Shown here one piece after another: positions 47,249-56,656 of a stretch of DNA of 64,000 nucleotides (position 1 is its first letter; the number at the start of each line of letters is the position of its first letter). Origin of the DNA: Paraliobacillus salinarum (GTDB lineage Bacteria > Bacillota > Bacilli > Bacillales > Amphibacillaceae); the NCBI RefSeq assembly GCF_014083865.1, contig NZ_JACEFA010000001.1, positions 186,001-250,000 of the forward strand, read 5' to 3'. Below the pieces are notes generated by a model that made no database searches, had not been told where the DNA came from, and saw nothing but the letters and a program-made list of their open reading frames with translations. The position numbers were made by a program, and so were the translations under genes.

Positions 47249-49957
47249 ATGACAGAAAATTTAGATAACTTAAATGTTAAAAAACAATTTGATTTAAACG
47301 GACAGACGTATCATTTCTATCAATTAAAGGCATTAGAGGAAGCGGGATTAGGTAAGGTAGAGCGACTACCATTTACTATTCGCGTTTTATTAGAGTCGTT
47401 AATTCGTCAATTTGATGGACATGTGATAAAAACGTCTCATGTAAAAGGATTAGCATCATGGGGGAAAGTAGATAAAACAGATGTTCCTTTTAAACCATCA
47501 CGAGTAATATTACAAGACTTCACAGGAGTTCCAGCTGTAGTCGATCTAGCTTCATTAAGAAAAGCAATGGTTGATATGGGTGGATCACCTGATAAAATCA
47601 ATCCTGAAGTTCCCGTCGATTTAGTTATTGATCACTCTGTTCAGGTTGATGAATATGGAACAAGACAAGCGCTACTTGCAAACATGGAGCTTGAATTCGA
47701 GCGTAATGCAGAGCGTTATGAATTTTTAAACTGGGCACAAAAAGCATTTGAAAATTACCGTGCTGTACCGCCAGCAACTGGTATCGTTCACCAAGTTAAC
47801 TTAGAATATATTGCAAATGTTGTTCATGCTAACGAAAATAATGATGGTGAATTAGAAGCGTACCCAGATACATTAGTTGGTACTGATTCACATACAACGA
47901 TGATTAATGGTCTTGGCGTTCTTGGCTGGGGTGTTGGAGGTATTGAAGCGGAAGCTGGCATGCTAGGACAACCATCTTATTTCCCTGCACCAGAGGTAAT
48001 TGGTGTCAAATTCACAGGCAGCTTCCCAAATGGTACAACAGCAACTGATTTGGCGTTGAAAGTTACTCAAGTTTTAAGAGAAAAGAAAGTGGTTGGCAAA
48101 TTTGTTGAGTATTTCGGCCCTGGTTTAAAAGACATGCCATTGGCTGATCGTGCAACGATTTCTAATATGGCTCCAGAATATGGTGCGACATGTGGTTTCT
48201 TCCCAGTAGATGAAGAAGCATTAAATTACTTGCGTCTGACTGGAAGAGATGAAGATCACATTGCCTTAGTTGAGAAATATTGTAAAGAAAATAATTTGTG
48301 GTATTCATCAGAACAAGCTGATCCTGACTATACAGATGTTGTAGAGATTAATCTTTCTGAATTAGAACCAAACTTGTCTGGTCCTAAGCGTCCGCAAGAT
48401 TTAATTCCTCTATCTCAGATGAAAAAATCTTTTGAAAATGCAGTAACAGCACCAGCAGGGAACCAAGGCTTTGGTTTGGATAAATCGGAATTCGATAAAA
48501 AAGTTGATATTGAACTTGCTAATGGTGAAAAAGCTACAATGCAAACTGGGTCTCTTGCTATTGCGGCAATTACATCCTGTACGAATACATCCAATCCTTA
48601 TGTTATGCTAGGTGCAGGTCTACTTGCTAAAAAAGCCGTAGAAAAAGGCTTAACAGTTCCTGCATATGTAAAGACTTCACTCGCTCCAGGCTCTAAAGTA
48701 GTAACACGCTATTTAGAGGATGCTGGACTTATGCCATATTTAGACAAGCTAGGATTTAATCTTGTTGGTTATGGTTGTACAACATGTATTGGTAATTCTG
48801 GTCCATTATTACCGGAAATCGAACAAGCGATTGCAGATAATGATTTAACTGTATCCTCTGTACTTTCTGGGAACCGAAATTTTGAAGGACGAATTCACCC
48901 ACTTGTTAAAGCAAATTACTTAGCATCACCACCATTAGTAGTAGCTTATGCTTTAGCAGGAACCGTTGACATTGATATTAAGGATGAACCTTTAGGGCAA
49001 GACTCAAACGGACAACCGGTATATTTTAATGATTTATGGCCTTCTATTGATGAAATTCGGTCAGAAGTAGAAAAAGTTGTAACACCAGAAATCTTTAAGA
49101 AAGAATACGAAAATGTCTTTAATGCCAATGAAAAGTGGAATGCAATTGAAACAACAGATGAGCCATTATATGCATGGAATGATCAATCAACATATATTCA
49201 AAATCCGCCATTTTTCGAAGGGTTGTCTAAAGACCCAAGTAAAGTGAAGGATTTAACTAATTTACGTGCAATTGGTTTATTTGGAGATTCAGTTACTACA
49301 GATCATATTTCACCAGCGGGTGCGATTGCAAAAGATATGCCAGCAGGACAATATTTACAAGAAAAAGGCGTTACACCACGCCACTTTAACTCTTATGGTT
49401 CTCGTCGTGGAAATCATGAAGTGATGATGAGAGGTACTTTTGGAAATATTCGTATTAAAAACAAATTAGCTCCAGGAACAGAAGGCGGTTATACAACTTA
49501 CTGGCCTACAGATGAAGTGATGCCTATTTATGATGCAGCAATGAAATATCAACAAGATAATACAGGATTAGTTGTCATTGCAGGTAATGATTATGGTATG
49601 GGAAGCTCACGTGACTGGGCTGCCAAAGGTACAAGTCTGCTTGGAATACAAACAGTCATTGCAGCAAGCTATGAGCGAATCCACCGAAGCAACCTTGTAA
49701 TGATGGGTGTATTACCATTACAATTTAAAGATAGTGAATCTGCTGAAACACTAGGCTTAACAGGAACTGAAACATTTGATGTTGCTATAGATGAATCCAT
49801 TCAACCGAATCAAACAGTTAAAGTTACTGCAACAAAGCAGAACGGAGAGAAATTAACATTTGATGCAATTGCTCGCTTCGATAGTGAAGTGGAGATTGAT
49901 TATTATCGACATGGTGGTATACTTCAAATGGTTTTAAGAAATAAACTAGAAGCATAA
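47249..49957 (+). CDS. citB: Aconitate hydratase (aconitase A)
   Basis: Interconverts citrate and isocitrate with a 4Fe-4S cluster; when iron is short the apo-protein binds RNA in B. subtilis. The 902-aa protein has cluster cysteines in [10 protein letters not shown] and [12 protein letters not shown]. The swivel domain has [14 protein letters not shown] and [24 protein letters not shown] precedes the ATG. A candidate -10 TATAAA is about 85 bp upstream, but no CcpC or CodY site could be assigned with confidence. A Fur-type small gene converges on it. Confidence 0.98.
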   Translation: MTENLDNLNVKKQFDLNGQTYHFYQLKALEEAGLGKVERLPFTIRVLLESLIRQFDGHVIKTSHVKGLASWGKVDKTDVPFKPSRVILQDFTGVPAVVDLASLRKAMVDMGGSPDKINPEVPVDLVIDHSVQVDEYGTRQALLANMELEFERNAERYEFLNWAQKAFENYRAVPPATGIVHQVNLEYIANVVHANENNDGELEAYPDTLVGTDSHTTMINGLGVLGWGVGGIEAEAGMLGQPSYFPAPEVIGVKFTGSFPNGTTATDLALKVTQVLREKKVVGKFVEYFGPGLKDMPLADRATISNMAPEYGATCGFFPVDEEALNYLRLTGRDEDHIALVEKYCKENNLWYSSEQADPDYTDVVEINLSELEPNLSGPKRPQDLIPLSQMKKSFENAVTAPAGNQGFGLDKSEFDKKVDIELANGEKATMQTGSLAIAAITSCTNTSNPYVMLGAGLLAKKAVEKGLTVPAYVKTSLAPGSKVVTRYLEDAGLMPYLDKLGFNLVGYGCTTCIGNSGPLLPEIEQAIADNDLTVSSVLSGNRNFEGRIHPLVKANYLASPPLVVAYALAGTVDIDIKDEPLGQDSNGQPVYFNDLWPSIDEIRSEVEKVVTPEIFKKEYENVFNANEKWNAIETTDEPLYAWNDQSTYIQNPPFFEGLSKDPSKVKDLTNLRAIGLFGDSVTTDHISPAGAIAKDMPAGQYLQEKGVTPRHFNSYGSRRGNHEVMMRGTFGNIRIKNKLAPGTEGGYTTYWPTDEVMPIYDAAMKYQQDNTGLVVIAGNDYGMGSSRDWAAKGTSLLGIQTVIAASYERIHRSNLVMMGVLPLQFKDSESAETLGLTGTETFDVAIDESIQPNQTVKVTATKQNGEKLTFDAIARFDSEVEIDYYRHGGILQMVLRNKLEA

Positions 49958-49962
49958 CTAAC

Positions 49963-50008
49963 ATAGAGCCAATTAGTGTTCATTCCTAATTGGCTCTATT
50001 TTTTATTT
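49963..50008 (+). terminator. Terminator of citB
   Basis: A perfect 14-bp stem (ATAGAGCCAATTAG) with a 9-nt loop is followed by six T residues. It ends beside the stop of the convergent small gene. Confidence 0.88.
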
Positions 50009-50149
50009 TTGATCAATGTATAATGTAGCATGCATTTTTGCATCTATTCGCTCTTCTATTTCATTTAGTTTTTTTAGATCATTCAAAATCTCCTTTCGAT
50101 TTAAATCCACTAATGATTCAAAGTCTACGTTTGTTCGTCTTCTTAGCAT
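50003..50149 (-). CDS. FbpB-family Fur-regulated small basic protein
   Basis: A 48-aa protein starting MLRRRTNVDFESLVDLNRKE and continuing with LKKLNEIEERID, the pattern of the FbpB family (small proteins that help the FsrA RNA spare iron in B. subtilis). GGAGGG precedes the ATG on the minus strand, and a Fur-box-like sequence lies 52 bp upstream. It is convergent with citB, whose product is an iron-rich enzyme. Family assignment is by recalled motif. Confidence 0.75.
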   Translation of the reverse strand: MLRRRTNVDFESLVDLNRKEILNDLKKLNEIEERIDAKMHATLYIDQK

Positions 50150-50200
50150 ATATAACCCTCCAATATATAGTAAATAACATTACTATCTTTTCCATTTTTC

Positions 50201-50215
50201 TGATAATTATAATTA
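50201..50215. promoter_or_regulatory. Fur-box-like site upstream of the FbpB-type gene
   Basis: TGATAATTATAATTA matches 12 of 14 informative positions of the 7-1-7 Fur box TGATAAT-N-ATTATCA. It lies between the divergent fbpB-like and sspN genes. Confidence 0.55.
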
Positions 50216-50223
50216 CTTTTTGA

Positions 50224-50253
50224 TGAATAAAAATGAAAGCAAGAATCACACTA
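50224..50253 (+). promoter_or_regulatory. Sigma-G promoter of sspN-tlp
   Basis: TGAATA (50224-50229), a 17-bp spacer and CACACTA (50247-50253) match the sigma-G consensus TGAATA-N17/18-CATACTA with one mismatch. Confidence 0.75.
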
Positions 50254-50276
50254 TAATGGAGAAGGAGGGAATTCAG

Positions 50277-50420
50277 TTGAGTAATCCAAAGAAAAATAGT
50301 GAACAATTTAGACCTGATGTGTTAGGAACACAGCCGAGGAAAGCAAAGGCGAATAAAGCTAAACAGATGGGATTAAAGGAAGAACATGCACCTGATTTAG
50401 TTGATCAAAAAGGAAAGTAA
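50277..50420 (+). CDS. sspN: Small acid-soluble spore protein N (SspN)
   Basis: A 47-aa protein with FRPDVLGTQPRKAKANKAKQ, the core of SspN. It starts at a TTG (50277), 8 bp after AAGGAGG; the longer frame from 50220 runs through the promoter and ribosome site. It is co-transcribed with tlp, 12 bp downstream, from a forespore sigma-G promoter, as in B. subtilis. Confidence 0.88.
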   Translation: MSNPKKNSEQFRPDVLGTQPRKAKANKAKQMGLKEEHAPDLVDQKGK

Positions 50421-50432
50421 GGAGAGATGTAA

Positions 50433-50657
50433 ATGACCGAACATAAACCAAATCCAGATAATCGTGAAGATAATGTTGAAAAGCTACAGGAAATGGTGCA
50501 AAATACGATTTCTAATATAGAAGCTTCTCATGAGACAATGCAATTTGCTAATGAGAAAGAAAAGCAGTTAATCAAAGATAAAAATAAACGCAGGGAAGCA
50601 TCAATTGAAAGTATGCGTGCTGAAATAAAAGATGAATATAAAAATAACCCGCATTAA
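50433..50657 (+). CDS. tlp: Small acid-soluble spore protein Tlp
   Basis: A 74-aa, highly charged helical protein. [20 protein letters not shown] followed by a long Lys/Glu helix identifies Tlp, a minor forespore protein. GGAGAG precedes the ATG. It is the second gene of sspN-tlp. Confidence 0.92.
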   Translation: MTEHKPNPDNREDNVEKLQEMVQNTISNIEASHETMQFANEKEKQLIKDKNKRREASIESMRAEIKDEYKNNPH

Positions 50658-50688
50658 AGAAGCTAGGACAAAACTTAAAAATGATTCT

Positions 50689-50738
50689 AAAAATACGAAT
50701 CTTGATTCTACAAAAAGAATCAAGATTCGTATTTTTAT
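50689..50738 (+). terminator. Terminator of sspN-tlp
   Basis: A perfect 20-bp stem (50689-50708 and 50717-50736) with an 8-nt loop; the 3' arm ends in TTTTT. Confidence 0.9.
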
Positions 50739-50754
50739 TTGAAGTAACCATTTA

Positions 50755-50937
50755 GCTGTGGAAATCCACGACACTCCTCGAAAATAAAAAGCAATTTTCT
50801 TCGTGCGATGCATCGCTTACGAAGCGTTCCTTGTCCAGCAGGAACAGCACGAGGTGAAGATCCACTCCGTAAAGCGGTTTTTGCTTTACGGAGTTAGCTG
50901 AAGCCGTGCCTGCGGAAAGGGAGTGTATTTCCATAGC
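50755..50937. repeat. Structured intergenic repeat, copy 2 (inverted)
   Basis: A 183-bp element in reverse orientation to copy 1. Its ends pair over 11 bp (GCTGTGGAAAT with ATTTCCATAGC, one G-T). The inner hairpin is ACTCCGTAAAGC (50864-50875) with its exact complement (50883-50894). Compared with copy 1, the stems change on both sides together, which keeps pairing. It fills most of the 386-base gap between tlp and the next gene; the remainder holds the tlp terminator and a short AT-rich leader. Confidence 0.85.
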
Positions 50938-51043
50938 CATTTTTTCTAATTTTACAGTAACACGATATTAAAATTAGAAAGCATCTTAATCAACGAATAG
51001 ATAAAGATATGATAGAATGGACAAAGTGAAGGGAGCGGTTCCT

Positions 51044-53329
51044 ATGACTAACCTATTAGAAAAACATAATGTAAATGAAACGTTAATTAATGATTGGAAT
51101 ACAATTGGAAAAAGACCTCCATTAAGCGAAATTGATATTCTAAGAATTTTAAATGAAGTGAATACACAAGATATACCGCTGCAGAACAATACACTTGCTA
51201 CGCTATATACTATGTTGGCCTTCCATCGTCTTAAACGTCATACAGAAGAAGATGAATTGATTGACTTTATTTTAGATAAAGCGCGTATGCATGATTCCAC
51301 CATTGAGGTGTATCAATCTATTAAGGAATTAAAGTCCTATTTTCAATTTTACTTACAATTAAAACAGTTAAATTTAGATACATGGTCACTTAGAGAAACC
51401 GATTTTGATCCAGCCAAGCTGAAAAAAATGCAGGAATGGCATGATTGGTTAGATGATCTACAAATGGATATGGTAGATCTGTCTATACAAAATAAAGAGC
51501 TAAACAATATGTATGAAGAGATTCAACAAAAAATTATCGATTTCAAAACAGAGATAGAAAGCTCAATAGATATGCTACAAAACAAGCGTAATGGTATTCC
51601 TGTCTCACGCTTAAATCAATATGCTAAAGATTTACTTCATTTGCAGAATGAATTGTATCAATCGATCCCTTCTATTTTGCAATCAAACGAACACAAAACA
51701 GCTTTAGATAAATTAAATGAAATGATTGGTTTAGATGAAGTGAAAGGTTATATCGAAAAATATTATCACTATCTTAAATACCAAAAGGATAGAAAAAAAT
51801 TAGGCTTTCATATGGTTGATGAGCAAGGATTACATATGGTTATTACAGGTAATCCTGGTACTGGTAAAACATCAATTGCAAGGCTGTTAGCAGAGTTATA
51901 TTATGAGTTAGGGCTATTAGAATCAAAAGAAGTTACTGAAGTGAATCGTTCTCACCTTGTTGGTTCTTACGTTGGCCAAAGTGAAGAAAACACAATTAAC
52001 TATATCAAAAAATCGTTAGGTGGCATTCTTTTTATTGATGAAGCTTATAGTCTTAAGAGACAAGACCAGCAAGGCAGTGATTATGGTCAGGCAGTAATTG
52101 ATACACTAGTTTCTGCTATGACGAGTAAAGAATATGGTGACAGATTTGTTGTTATATTAGCTGGTTATCCAGAAGAAATGCGTCAATTTTTATGGTCGAA
52201 TCCAGGCTTAAGAAGTAGGTTCCCAGATCAGAATTTTATTACGCTTCCTGATTTTGAAATGGAAGAATTAAAACACATTGCTGAGAATACTGCATTAAGC
52301 AATGACTATTTTTTTACGGAAGAGGCATTGAAACGTTTAGAAACATTAATTGATCAAGCAAAAGTTGATGATACGTTTGGAAACGCTAGGACGGTCCGTG
52401 ATATTGTTTTAAAAGCAATATTTAATAAAGGTGCCGCAGAAACTGTCGGTGATAATAATAATTGGCTAGATCATATGCGAATCGATCAACAAGATTTAGA
52501 TCTAATCAGCAATAAGCAAGACTCAACAGACCCAATGCAATCACTTGATAATTTAATTGGCTTAGCTAATATTAAAGAAGAAGTGAAGAAGCTTTCATCT
52601 TTTGTAAGAATACAACAAAAACGCAAGCAGCTCGGTTATCCGTCCGTCCCTATTCAGTTACACGCTGTATTTTCTGGTAATCCTGGTACTGGTAAAACAA
52701 CAGTAGCAAAAATTTATTCCAATTTACTAAAGGAATGTGGCTTATTAAAGCGCGGGCACTTCGTTATCGCGTCAAGAAGTGATCTAGTTGCTGGTTATGT
52801 GGGTCAAACAGCGATCAAAACAAAACAGAAGATACGTGAAGCTCTGGGCGGTGTATTATTTATTGATGAAGCATACTCTCTATTTAGAGGAAAAAATGAT
52901 TTCGGCAAAGAGGCGATTGATACATTAGTTGACGAAATGACAAAGCATAATGAGAATTTAGTTGTCATCTTAGCTGGTTATCAAAGGGAAATGGAGCAAT
53001 TTATAGATAGTAATCCAGGTCTAGCTTCTCGTTTTAAAAAGTATTTTCATTTTCAGGATTATAACGTAGATGAATTAATCGAAATTGTACATTACCATGT
53101 CAATAGATATCAATACGAATTAGCTAGCGGCGCAGAGGGTTTTTTACAAGAGCAATTTAGAAACAATCAAATAAACGGAAATGCGCGGTTTATCGTTAAT
53201 TTAATTGATGAAGCAATTCAGTTTCAATCCTTACGAATGGACCTGGAACGTGATGATGAGGAGTCATTTGTTTTATTAACAAAAGCTGACGTAGAAAAAG
53301 CTTGGGATACAGTGAAAGGAAGAGACTAA
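51044..53329 (+). CDS. Tandem AAA+ ATPase of the SpoVK/CbxX type
   Basis: A 761-aa protein with two AAA+ modules, both of the family seen in SpoVK. The first Walker A (GNPGTGKTS) is at residues 269-277 with GGILFIDEAYSL. The second (GNPGTGKTT) is at 545-553 with GGVLFIDEAYSLFRG. Both keep the arginine-bearing NPGL.SRF. The first ~225 residues are helical and partly coiled coil, with no motif I recognise. No signal peptide or membrane span. I start at the ATG at 51044 after AAGGGAG; the ATG at 51017 has no site. B. subtilis has no gene here. A remodelling role, perhaps in sporulation, is inference. Confidence 0.85.
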   Translation: MTNLLEKHNVNETLINDWNTIGKRPPLSEIDILRILNEVNTQDIPLQNNTLATLYTMLAFHRLKRHTEEDELIDFILDKARMHDSTIEVYQSIKELKSYFQFYLQLKQLNLDTWSLRETDFDPAKLKKMQEWHDWLDDLQMDMVDLSIQNKELNNMYEEIQQKIIDFKTEIESSIDMLQNKRNGIPVSRLNQYAKDLLHLQNELYQSIPSILQSNEHKTALDKLNEMIGLDEVKGYIEKYYHYLKYQKDRKKLGFHMVDEQGLHMVITGNPGTGKTSIARLLAELYYELGLLESKEVTEVNRSHLVGSYVGQSEENTINYIKKSLGGILFIDEAYSLKRQDQQGSDYGQAVIDTLVSAMTSKEYGDRFVVILAGYPEEMRQFLWSNPGLRSRFPDQNFITLPDFEMEELKHIAENTALSNDYFFTEEALKRLETLIDQAKVDDTFGNARTVRDIVLKAIFNKGAAETVGDNNNWLDHMRIDQQDLDLISNKQDSTDPMQSLDNLIGLANIKEEVKKLSSFVRIQQKRKQLGYPSVPIQLHAVFSGNPGTGKTTVAKIYSNLLKECGLLKRGHFVIASRSDLVAGYVGQTAIKTKQKIREALGGVLFIDEAYSLFRGKNDFGKEAIDTLVDEMTKHNENLVVILAGYQREMEQFIDSNPGLASRFKKYFHFQDYNVDELIEIVHYHVNRYQYELASGAEGFLQEQFRNNQINGNARFIVNLIDEAIQFQSLRMDLERDDEESFVLLTKADVEKAWDTVKGRD

Positions 53330-53331
53330 TT

Positions 53332-53751
53332 ATGAAAGTAACAACTCCAATACAAGTGCGTTATCAAGAGACAGATCAGATGGGTGTTGTCTATCACGCT
53401 AACTATCTAGTCTGGTTTGAGATAGGTAGAACAGCATTTGTTGAAGCACTTGGTTTTGAATATGCAGTGATGGAGGAGCAAGGGGTTGTTTCTCCAGTCA
53501 TTGATGCGCATGTATATTTTAATCAGCCAATTCGTTATGGTCAAAAAGCATATGTTCATACATTTCTAGATTCATATGATGGTATTCGCACAACATATCG
53601 ATATGAAGTGACTGACGAAGATGGGAATATTGCTGTTTCTGGTACAACAAAGCACGTTATTGTGAAAAAAGAGAATTTTAAACCAACATCATTGAGAAGA
53701 AAATTCCCAGAATGGCATCAAGCATACTTACAAGCGTTGGAGGGAAAGTAA
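53332..53751 (+). CDS. yneP: Acyl-CoA thioesterase YneP (4HBT family)
   Basis: A 139-aa hot-dog thioesterase. The segment QETDQMGVVYHANYLVWFE contains the catalytic aspartate and the HANY motif of the YbgC/4HBT group. The ATG at 53332 follows the AAA gene stop by 2 bp, with AAAGGAAG at its end; the longer frame would overlap the upstream gene. The natural acyl-CoA is unknown. yneQ follows with no gap. Confidence 0.9.
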   Translation: MKVTTPIQVRYQETDQMGVVYHANYLVWFEIGRTAFVEALGFEYAVMEEQGVVSPVIDAHVYFNQPIRYGQKAYVHTFLDSYDGIRTTYRYEVTDEDGNIAVSGTTKHVIVKKENFKPTSLRRKFPEWHQAYLQALEGK

Positions 53752-54051
53752 ATGGCGTTCGGTTTGAAAAGAGCTGAATTAATTGAATGGAAAAGAAATG
53801 TGGAGAATGGCAGAATAGCCTTTTTAACGCATTACTGGTTGGATGAGCGCTTTCCTGGTTGTAATACGGTCACAAAAGTAGGGTGTAATAATTTAAACAC
53901 ACTGATTAAGTGGGGAGAGAAGCATCAACTATCACCAAACTGGATACATCAAGATGAAAAGTATCCGCATTTTGATTTATTTGGATCAAAACAAAAAGAA
54001 ATTCTTGTGAAAGAAGGACAACAGCAGCAATTAGATCGGTTTGGATTGTAG
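53752..54051 (+). CDS. yneQ: YneQ, conserved protein of unknown function
   Basis: A 99-aa soluble protein beginning MAFGLKRAELIEWKRNVENG, with HYWLDERFPGCNTVTKVGC in the middle. It matches YneQ, which follows yneP in Bacillus. A conserved cysteine pair and an aromatic-rich core are visible, but I know no function. The ribosome site GGAGGG lies in the end of yneP. Confidence 0.85.
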   Translation: MAFGLKRAELIEWKRNVENGRIAFLTHYWLDERFPGCNTVTKVGCNNLNTLIKWGEKHQLSPNWIHQDEKYPHFDLFGSKQKEILVKEGQQQQLDRFGL

Positions 54052-54099
54052 AAAGGTGTTTGTTACTTCACAAGAAATCATTCGTTTTTTATATAACAA

Positions 54100-54132
54100 A
54101 AAAGGTACAGTCGATGACGCTGTACCTTTTAT
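54100..54132. terminator. Bidirectional terminator between yneQ and yidD
   Basis: AAAAGGTACAG and its exact complement flank a 9-nt loop with A and T runs on the two sides; it serves convergent genes. Confidence 0.85.
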
Positions 54133-54142
54133 TGTATAAACT

Positions 54143-54364
54143 TTATTTTTTCTTCTCTGGAACAGGGTCATAGCCACCGGGATGAAATGGTTGACACTTG
54201 GCTATGCGTTTAACCATTAAGTATCCACCTTTAAATGCGCCGAATCGCTTTACTGCATCTAGACTATATTGCGAACATGTTGGATAAAACCTACATGTGG
54301 GCGGCTTAATCGGACTAATAACTTTTTGATAAAAACGGATAATTCCAATAAAAATATGTTTCAC
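54143..54364 (-). CDS. yidD: Membrane protein insertion efficiency factor YidD
   Basis: A 73-aa membrane-associated protein that assists YidC-type insertion. [21 protein letters not shown] with its paired cysteines and the end [10 protein letters not shown] are diagnostic. It follows folE2 by 14 bp on the minus strand and probably shares its transcript. Confidence 0.95.
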   Translation of the reverse strand: MKHIFIGIIRFYQKVISPIKPPTCRFYPTCSQYSLDAVKRFGAFKGGYLMVKRIAKCQPFHPGGYDPVPEKKK

Positions 54365-54378
54365 AGGATCACTTCATT

Positions 54379-55311
54379 TCAATTCATTTCGTTTGTTTTA
54401 TCATAAGTAATAGATGCAACTGCATCATGTAAATGAATGGATTCTTCATTGCGACAACTAACATGAAATGCACGTATGAATGCTTGTTCGTACAAATCAG
54501 CTGCAACTAATCGTACCATATCCTCAACAAAGCGTGGATTTTCATAGGCTTCTTCCGTTACCCTTTTTTCATCAGGTCGCTTAAGCACTGGATAAATACG
54601 AGCACTCGCATTACTTTCCGCCGCTTCTAACAAAACTGTTTTCCAATCTGTCGATGTTTCATCAAAGCTTTCGTCTAACTCGATTTCCATCGTTACATTT
54701 CCTCTTTGGTTATGTGCGCTATATTCACTAATTTCTTTTGAGCAAGGGCAAAGCGTTGTAATTGTTCCGGTTAATCCTGTAGTAATATCATAACCAAACT
54801 CCTTGCTGTATTGAATACGGATGAAAGCATCTGCATGATTAAATCCACTATACATAACAGATGGACTCTTTCTTTCAAAGAACCATGCAAAAGACACTTC
54901 CAAAAAAGCATCATTTTGTTTTAAGCGTACTGCGAGTTCTTTTGTGAATTGCTTTAAATTCTCAAGACTAATATCAATAGAACCGTCAATAAGATAAGCG
55001 TGTAATTGTTCTGTAAAGCGGCTCATGTTTGTCCCTTTACTATTTTTAGAAACTGATGAAGAAAATGAAAATTCACCAATTGATGTTTGATTGACAGGGT
55101 CTATGTCACTTTTTATAAAAACAGGATATTTAACATTGGCAATCCCAACTGCATCAAGATCAAATAAAAAATCATTTTGTTTATTTTGTAAATCGGCCAT
55201 ACCTTCCTTTTCAGTAGGTTTTGTTTTTGGGCCAGGTTCTACTGATCCGAATAACTTGTGTCTCTCATATTTATTTGGTAGTGCTCTTTTATTATTTGTA
55301 TTTAACTGCAC
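54379..55311 (-). CDS. folE2: GTP cyclohydrolase FolE2
   Basis: A type IB GTP cyclohydrolase that makes the folate precursor dihydroneopterin triphosphate and can use metals other than zinc. The 310-aa protein has the metal-binding cysteine in TLCPCSKEIS followed by SAHNQRG. The GTG at 55311 is preceded by AGAGGGGG; the ATG at 55329 has no ribosome site. In B. subtilis folE2 is induced by zinc shortage through Zur; a palindrome-like AT-rich sequence overlies the promoter here. Confidence 0.93.
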   Translation of the reverse strand: MQLNTNNKRALPNKYERHKLFGSVEPGPKTKPTEKEGMADLQNKQNDFLFDLDAVGIANVKYPVFIKSDIDPVNQTSIGEFSFSSSVSKNSKGTNMSRFTEQLHAYLIDGSIDISLENLKQFTKELAVRLKQNDAFLEVSFAWFFERKSPSVMYSGFNHADAFIRIQYSKEFGYDITTGLTGTITTLCPCSKEISEYSAHNQRGNVTMEIELDESFDETSTDWKTVLLEAAESNASARIYPVLKRPDEKRVTEEAYENPRFVEDMVRLVAADLYEQAFIRAFHVSCRNEESIHLHDAVASITYDKTNEMN

Positions 55312-55344
55312 AATAAAACCCCCTCTCATTTACTGCTTTTTAAA

Positions 55345-55376
55345 AGTATAATTTAAATACGAATGGTATTCAATTT
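55345..55376 (-). promoter_or_regulatory. folE2 promoter with possible Zur-type operator
   Basis: On the minus strand, TTGAAT (55373-55368) and TATACT (55350-55345) are 17 bp apart. The imperfect palindrome at 55355-55376 (AAAT..GAAT and ATTC.ATTT) covers the spacer and -35. It only partly resembles the Zur box. Confidence 0.45.
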
Positions 55377-55410
55377 TTATGCATTAATAAAGCAATTACA
55401 AATGTATAGT

Positions 55411-55453
55411 AAAAGAGATTTGCTCATCCATTCCTTTTGAGCAAATCTCTTTT
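55411..55453 (-). terminator. Terminator of plsY
   Basis: A perfect 16-bp stem (AAAAGAGATTTGCTCA) with an 11-nt loop lies 11 bp beyond the plsY stop and ends in TTTT on the minus strand. Confidence 0.85.
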
Positions 55454-55463
55454 AATACTCATT

Positions 55464-56054
55464 TTACATCCACTTAATCTTGGGTTCGGTTTTGTTAATA
55501 ATACGTTTAATATTAGCTGTATGCCTATAAAAGACAAATGTCGCAAGTATTATTGTTACAATTAACAACCCGGTTTCCTGTAAGAAAATTGTTGTAATAA
55601 TTGCAATTACACTAGTAACCATGGAAGCTAATGAAACATATTTACTAAGGAATAAAACAATGAAAAACGTAATAAACATCATACCGAACAGAAGCGGACT
55701 TGCACCCAATAGCATCCCGGCAGAGGTTGCCACTGCTTTTCCGCCTTTAAATTTTGCGAAAATAGGATAAATATGACCGATAACAGCAAAAACACCAATA
55801 ACCAATGGACTAACTTCTGTACTAACACCTATTAATACAGGTAATAACGTTGCTAATGTTCCTTTTAGAATATCAGCAAGTGTAACAATAAGGCCTGCTT
55901 TTTTACCAAGTACTCTAAAGGTGTTTGTTCCACCTAGATTACCACTTCCGTGTTCTCTAATATCGATATTATATCCGATTTTTCCAACGATTAAGCCAAA
56001 TGGAATGGAACCTAATAAATAAGCTATAATTGATAAAAAAACATATGTCATCAT
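55464..56054 (-). CDS. plsY: Acyl-phosphate glycerol-3-phosphate acyltransferase PlsY
   Basis: Transfers the acyl group from acyl phosphate to glycerol-3-phosphate, the first step of phospholipid synthesis. The 196-aa protein has about five membrane spans. The conserved cytoplasmic loops are [16 protein letters not shown], and [13 protein letters not shown] near residue 100. AAAGGGG precedes the ATG. It is divergent from yneT, as in the yneS-yneT region of B. subtilis. Confidence 0.95.
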   Translation of the reverse strand: MMTYVFLSIIAYLLGSIPFGLIVGKIGYNIDIREHGSGNLGGTNTFRVLGKKAGLIVTLADILKGTLATLLPVLIGVSTEVSPLVIGVFAVIGHIYPIFAKFKGGKAVATSAGMLLGASPLLFGMMFITFFIVLFLSKYVSLASMVTSVIAIITTIFLQETGLLIVTIILATFVFYRHTANIKRIINKTEPKIKWM

Positions 56055-56235
56055 ACTTACCCCTTTAACTAAAATACAGTAACGTTATTTTAACACGAAA
56101 TGAGAGGATAATGTATAGTTAATTCATATATTACCTAGAATCTAAAGTTTATTAGGACTGATAAAGGGAATAATTTGTAAAGAAGATAAGTAAATAATCT
56201 GATTGTTAAAAGATATAAACAGGAGGAATGTTAGA

Positions 56236-56649
56236 ATGAATTATAAACATCCTAGTAAGGAAGAAATTAGTAACATCTTGCATAATGCAAAAACTATTGC
56301 AGTGGTAGGGTTATCAGATAAGCCGGAAAAGACATCCTATAAAGTGGCAAGCGTAATGCAAGAGAACGGGTATCGTATTATTCCAGTAAATCCTACAATC
56401 GACGAGGCATTAGGAGAAAAAGCATACGACTCTCTAAGTGATGTACCAGATCAGATCGATATTATAAATGTCTTTAGAAGATCTATATTTCTTAAAGATG
56501 TGGCTAAAGATGCAGTAACAACAGATGCAAAAGTTTTTTGGGCACAGCAAGGAATTTTTGATCAAGATGTATATGAATGGTTGAAAAAACAAGACTTTAC
56601 GGTTATTATGGATTATTGTATTAAGGTTGCACATGCAACAACCCAATAA
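56236..56649 (+). CDS. yneT: CoA-binding-domain protein YneT
   Basis: A 137-aa Rossmann-fold CoA-binding protein: TIAVVGLSDKPEKTSYKVA near residue 18, NPTIDEALGEKAYDSL, and VFWAQQGIFDQDVYEW. The ATG at 56236 follows AGGAGG by 9 bp; the longer frame from 56203 crosses that site. Its role is unknown; it may act in CoA-dependent regulation or acylation. Confidence 0.9.
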   Translation: MNYKHPSKEEISNILHNAKTIAVVGLSDKPEKTSYKVASVMQENGYRIIPVNPTIDEALGEKAYDSLSDVPDQIDIINVFRRSIFLKDVAKDAVTTDAKVFWAQQGIFDQDVYEWLKKQDFTVIMDYCIKVAHATTQ

Positions 56650-56656
56650 AAGATTA

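Noticed and set aside
50038..50223. 61-codon plus-strand frame downstream of citB
   Set aside because: It is antisense to the FbpB-type gene, which has a ribosome site, family pattern and Fur box; the plus frame has none.
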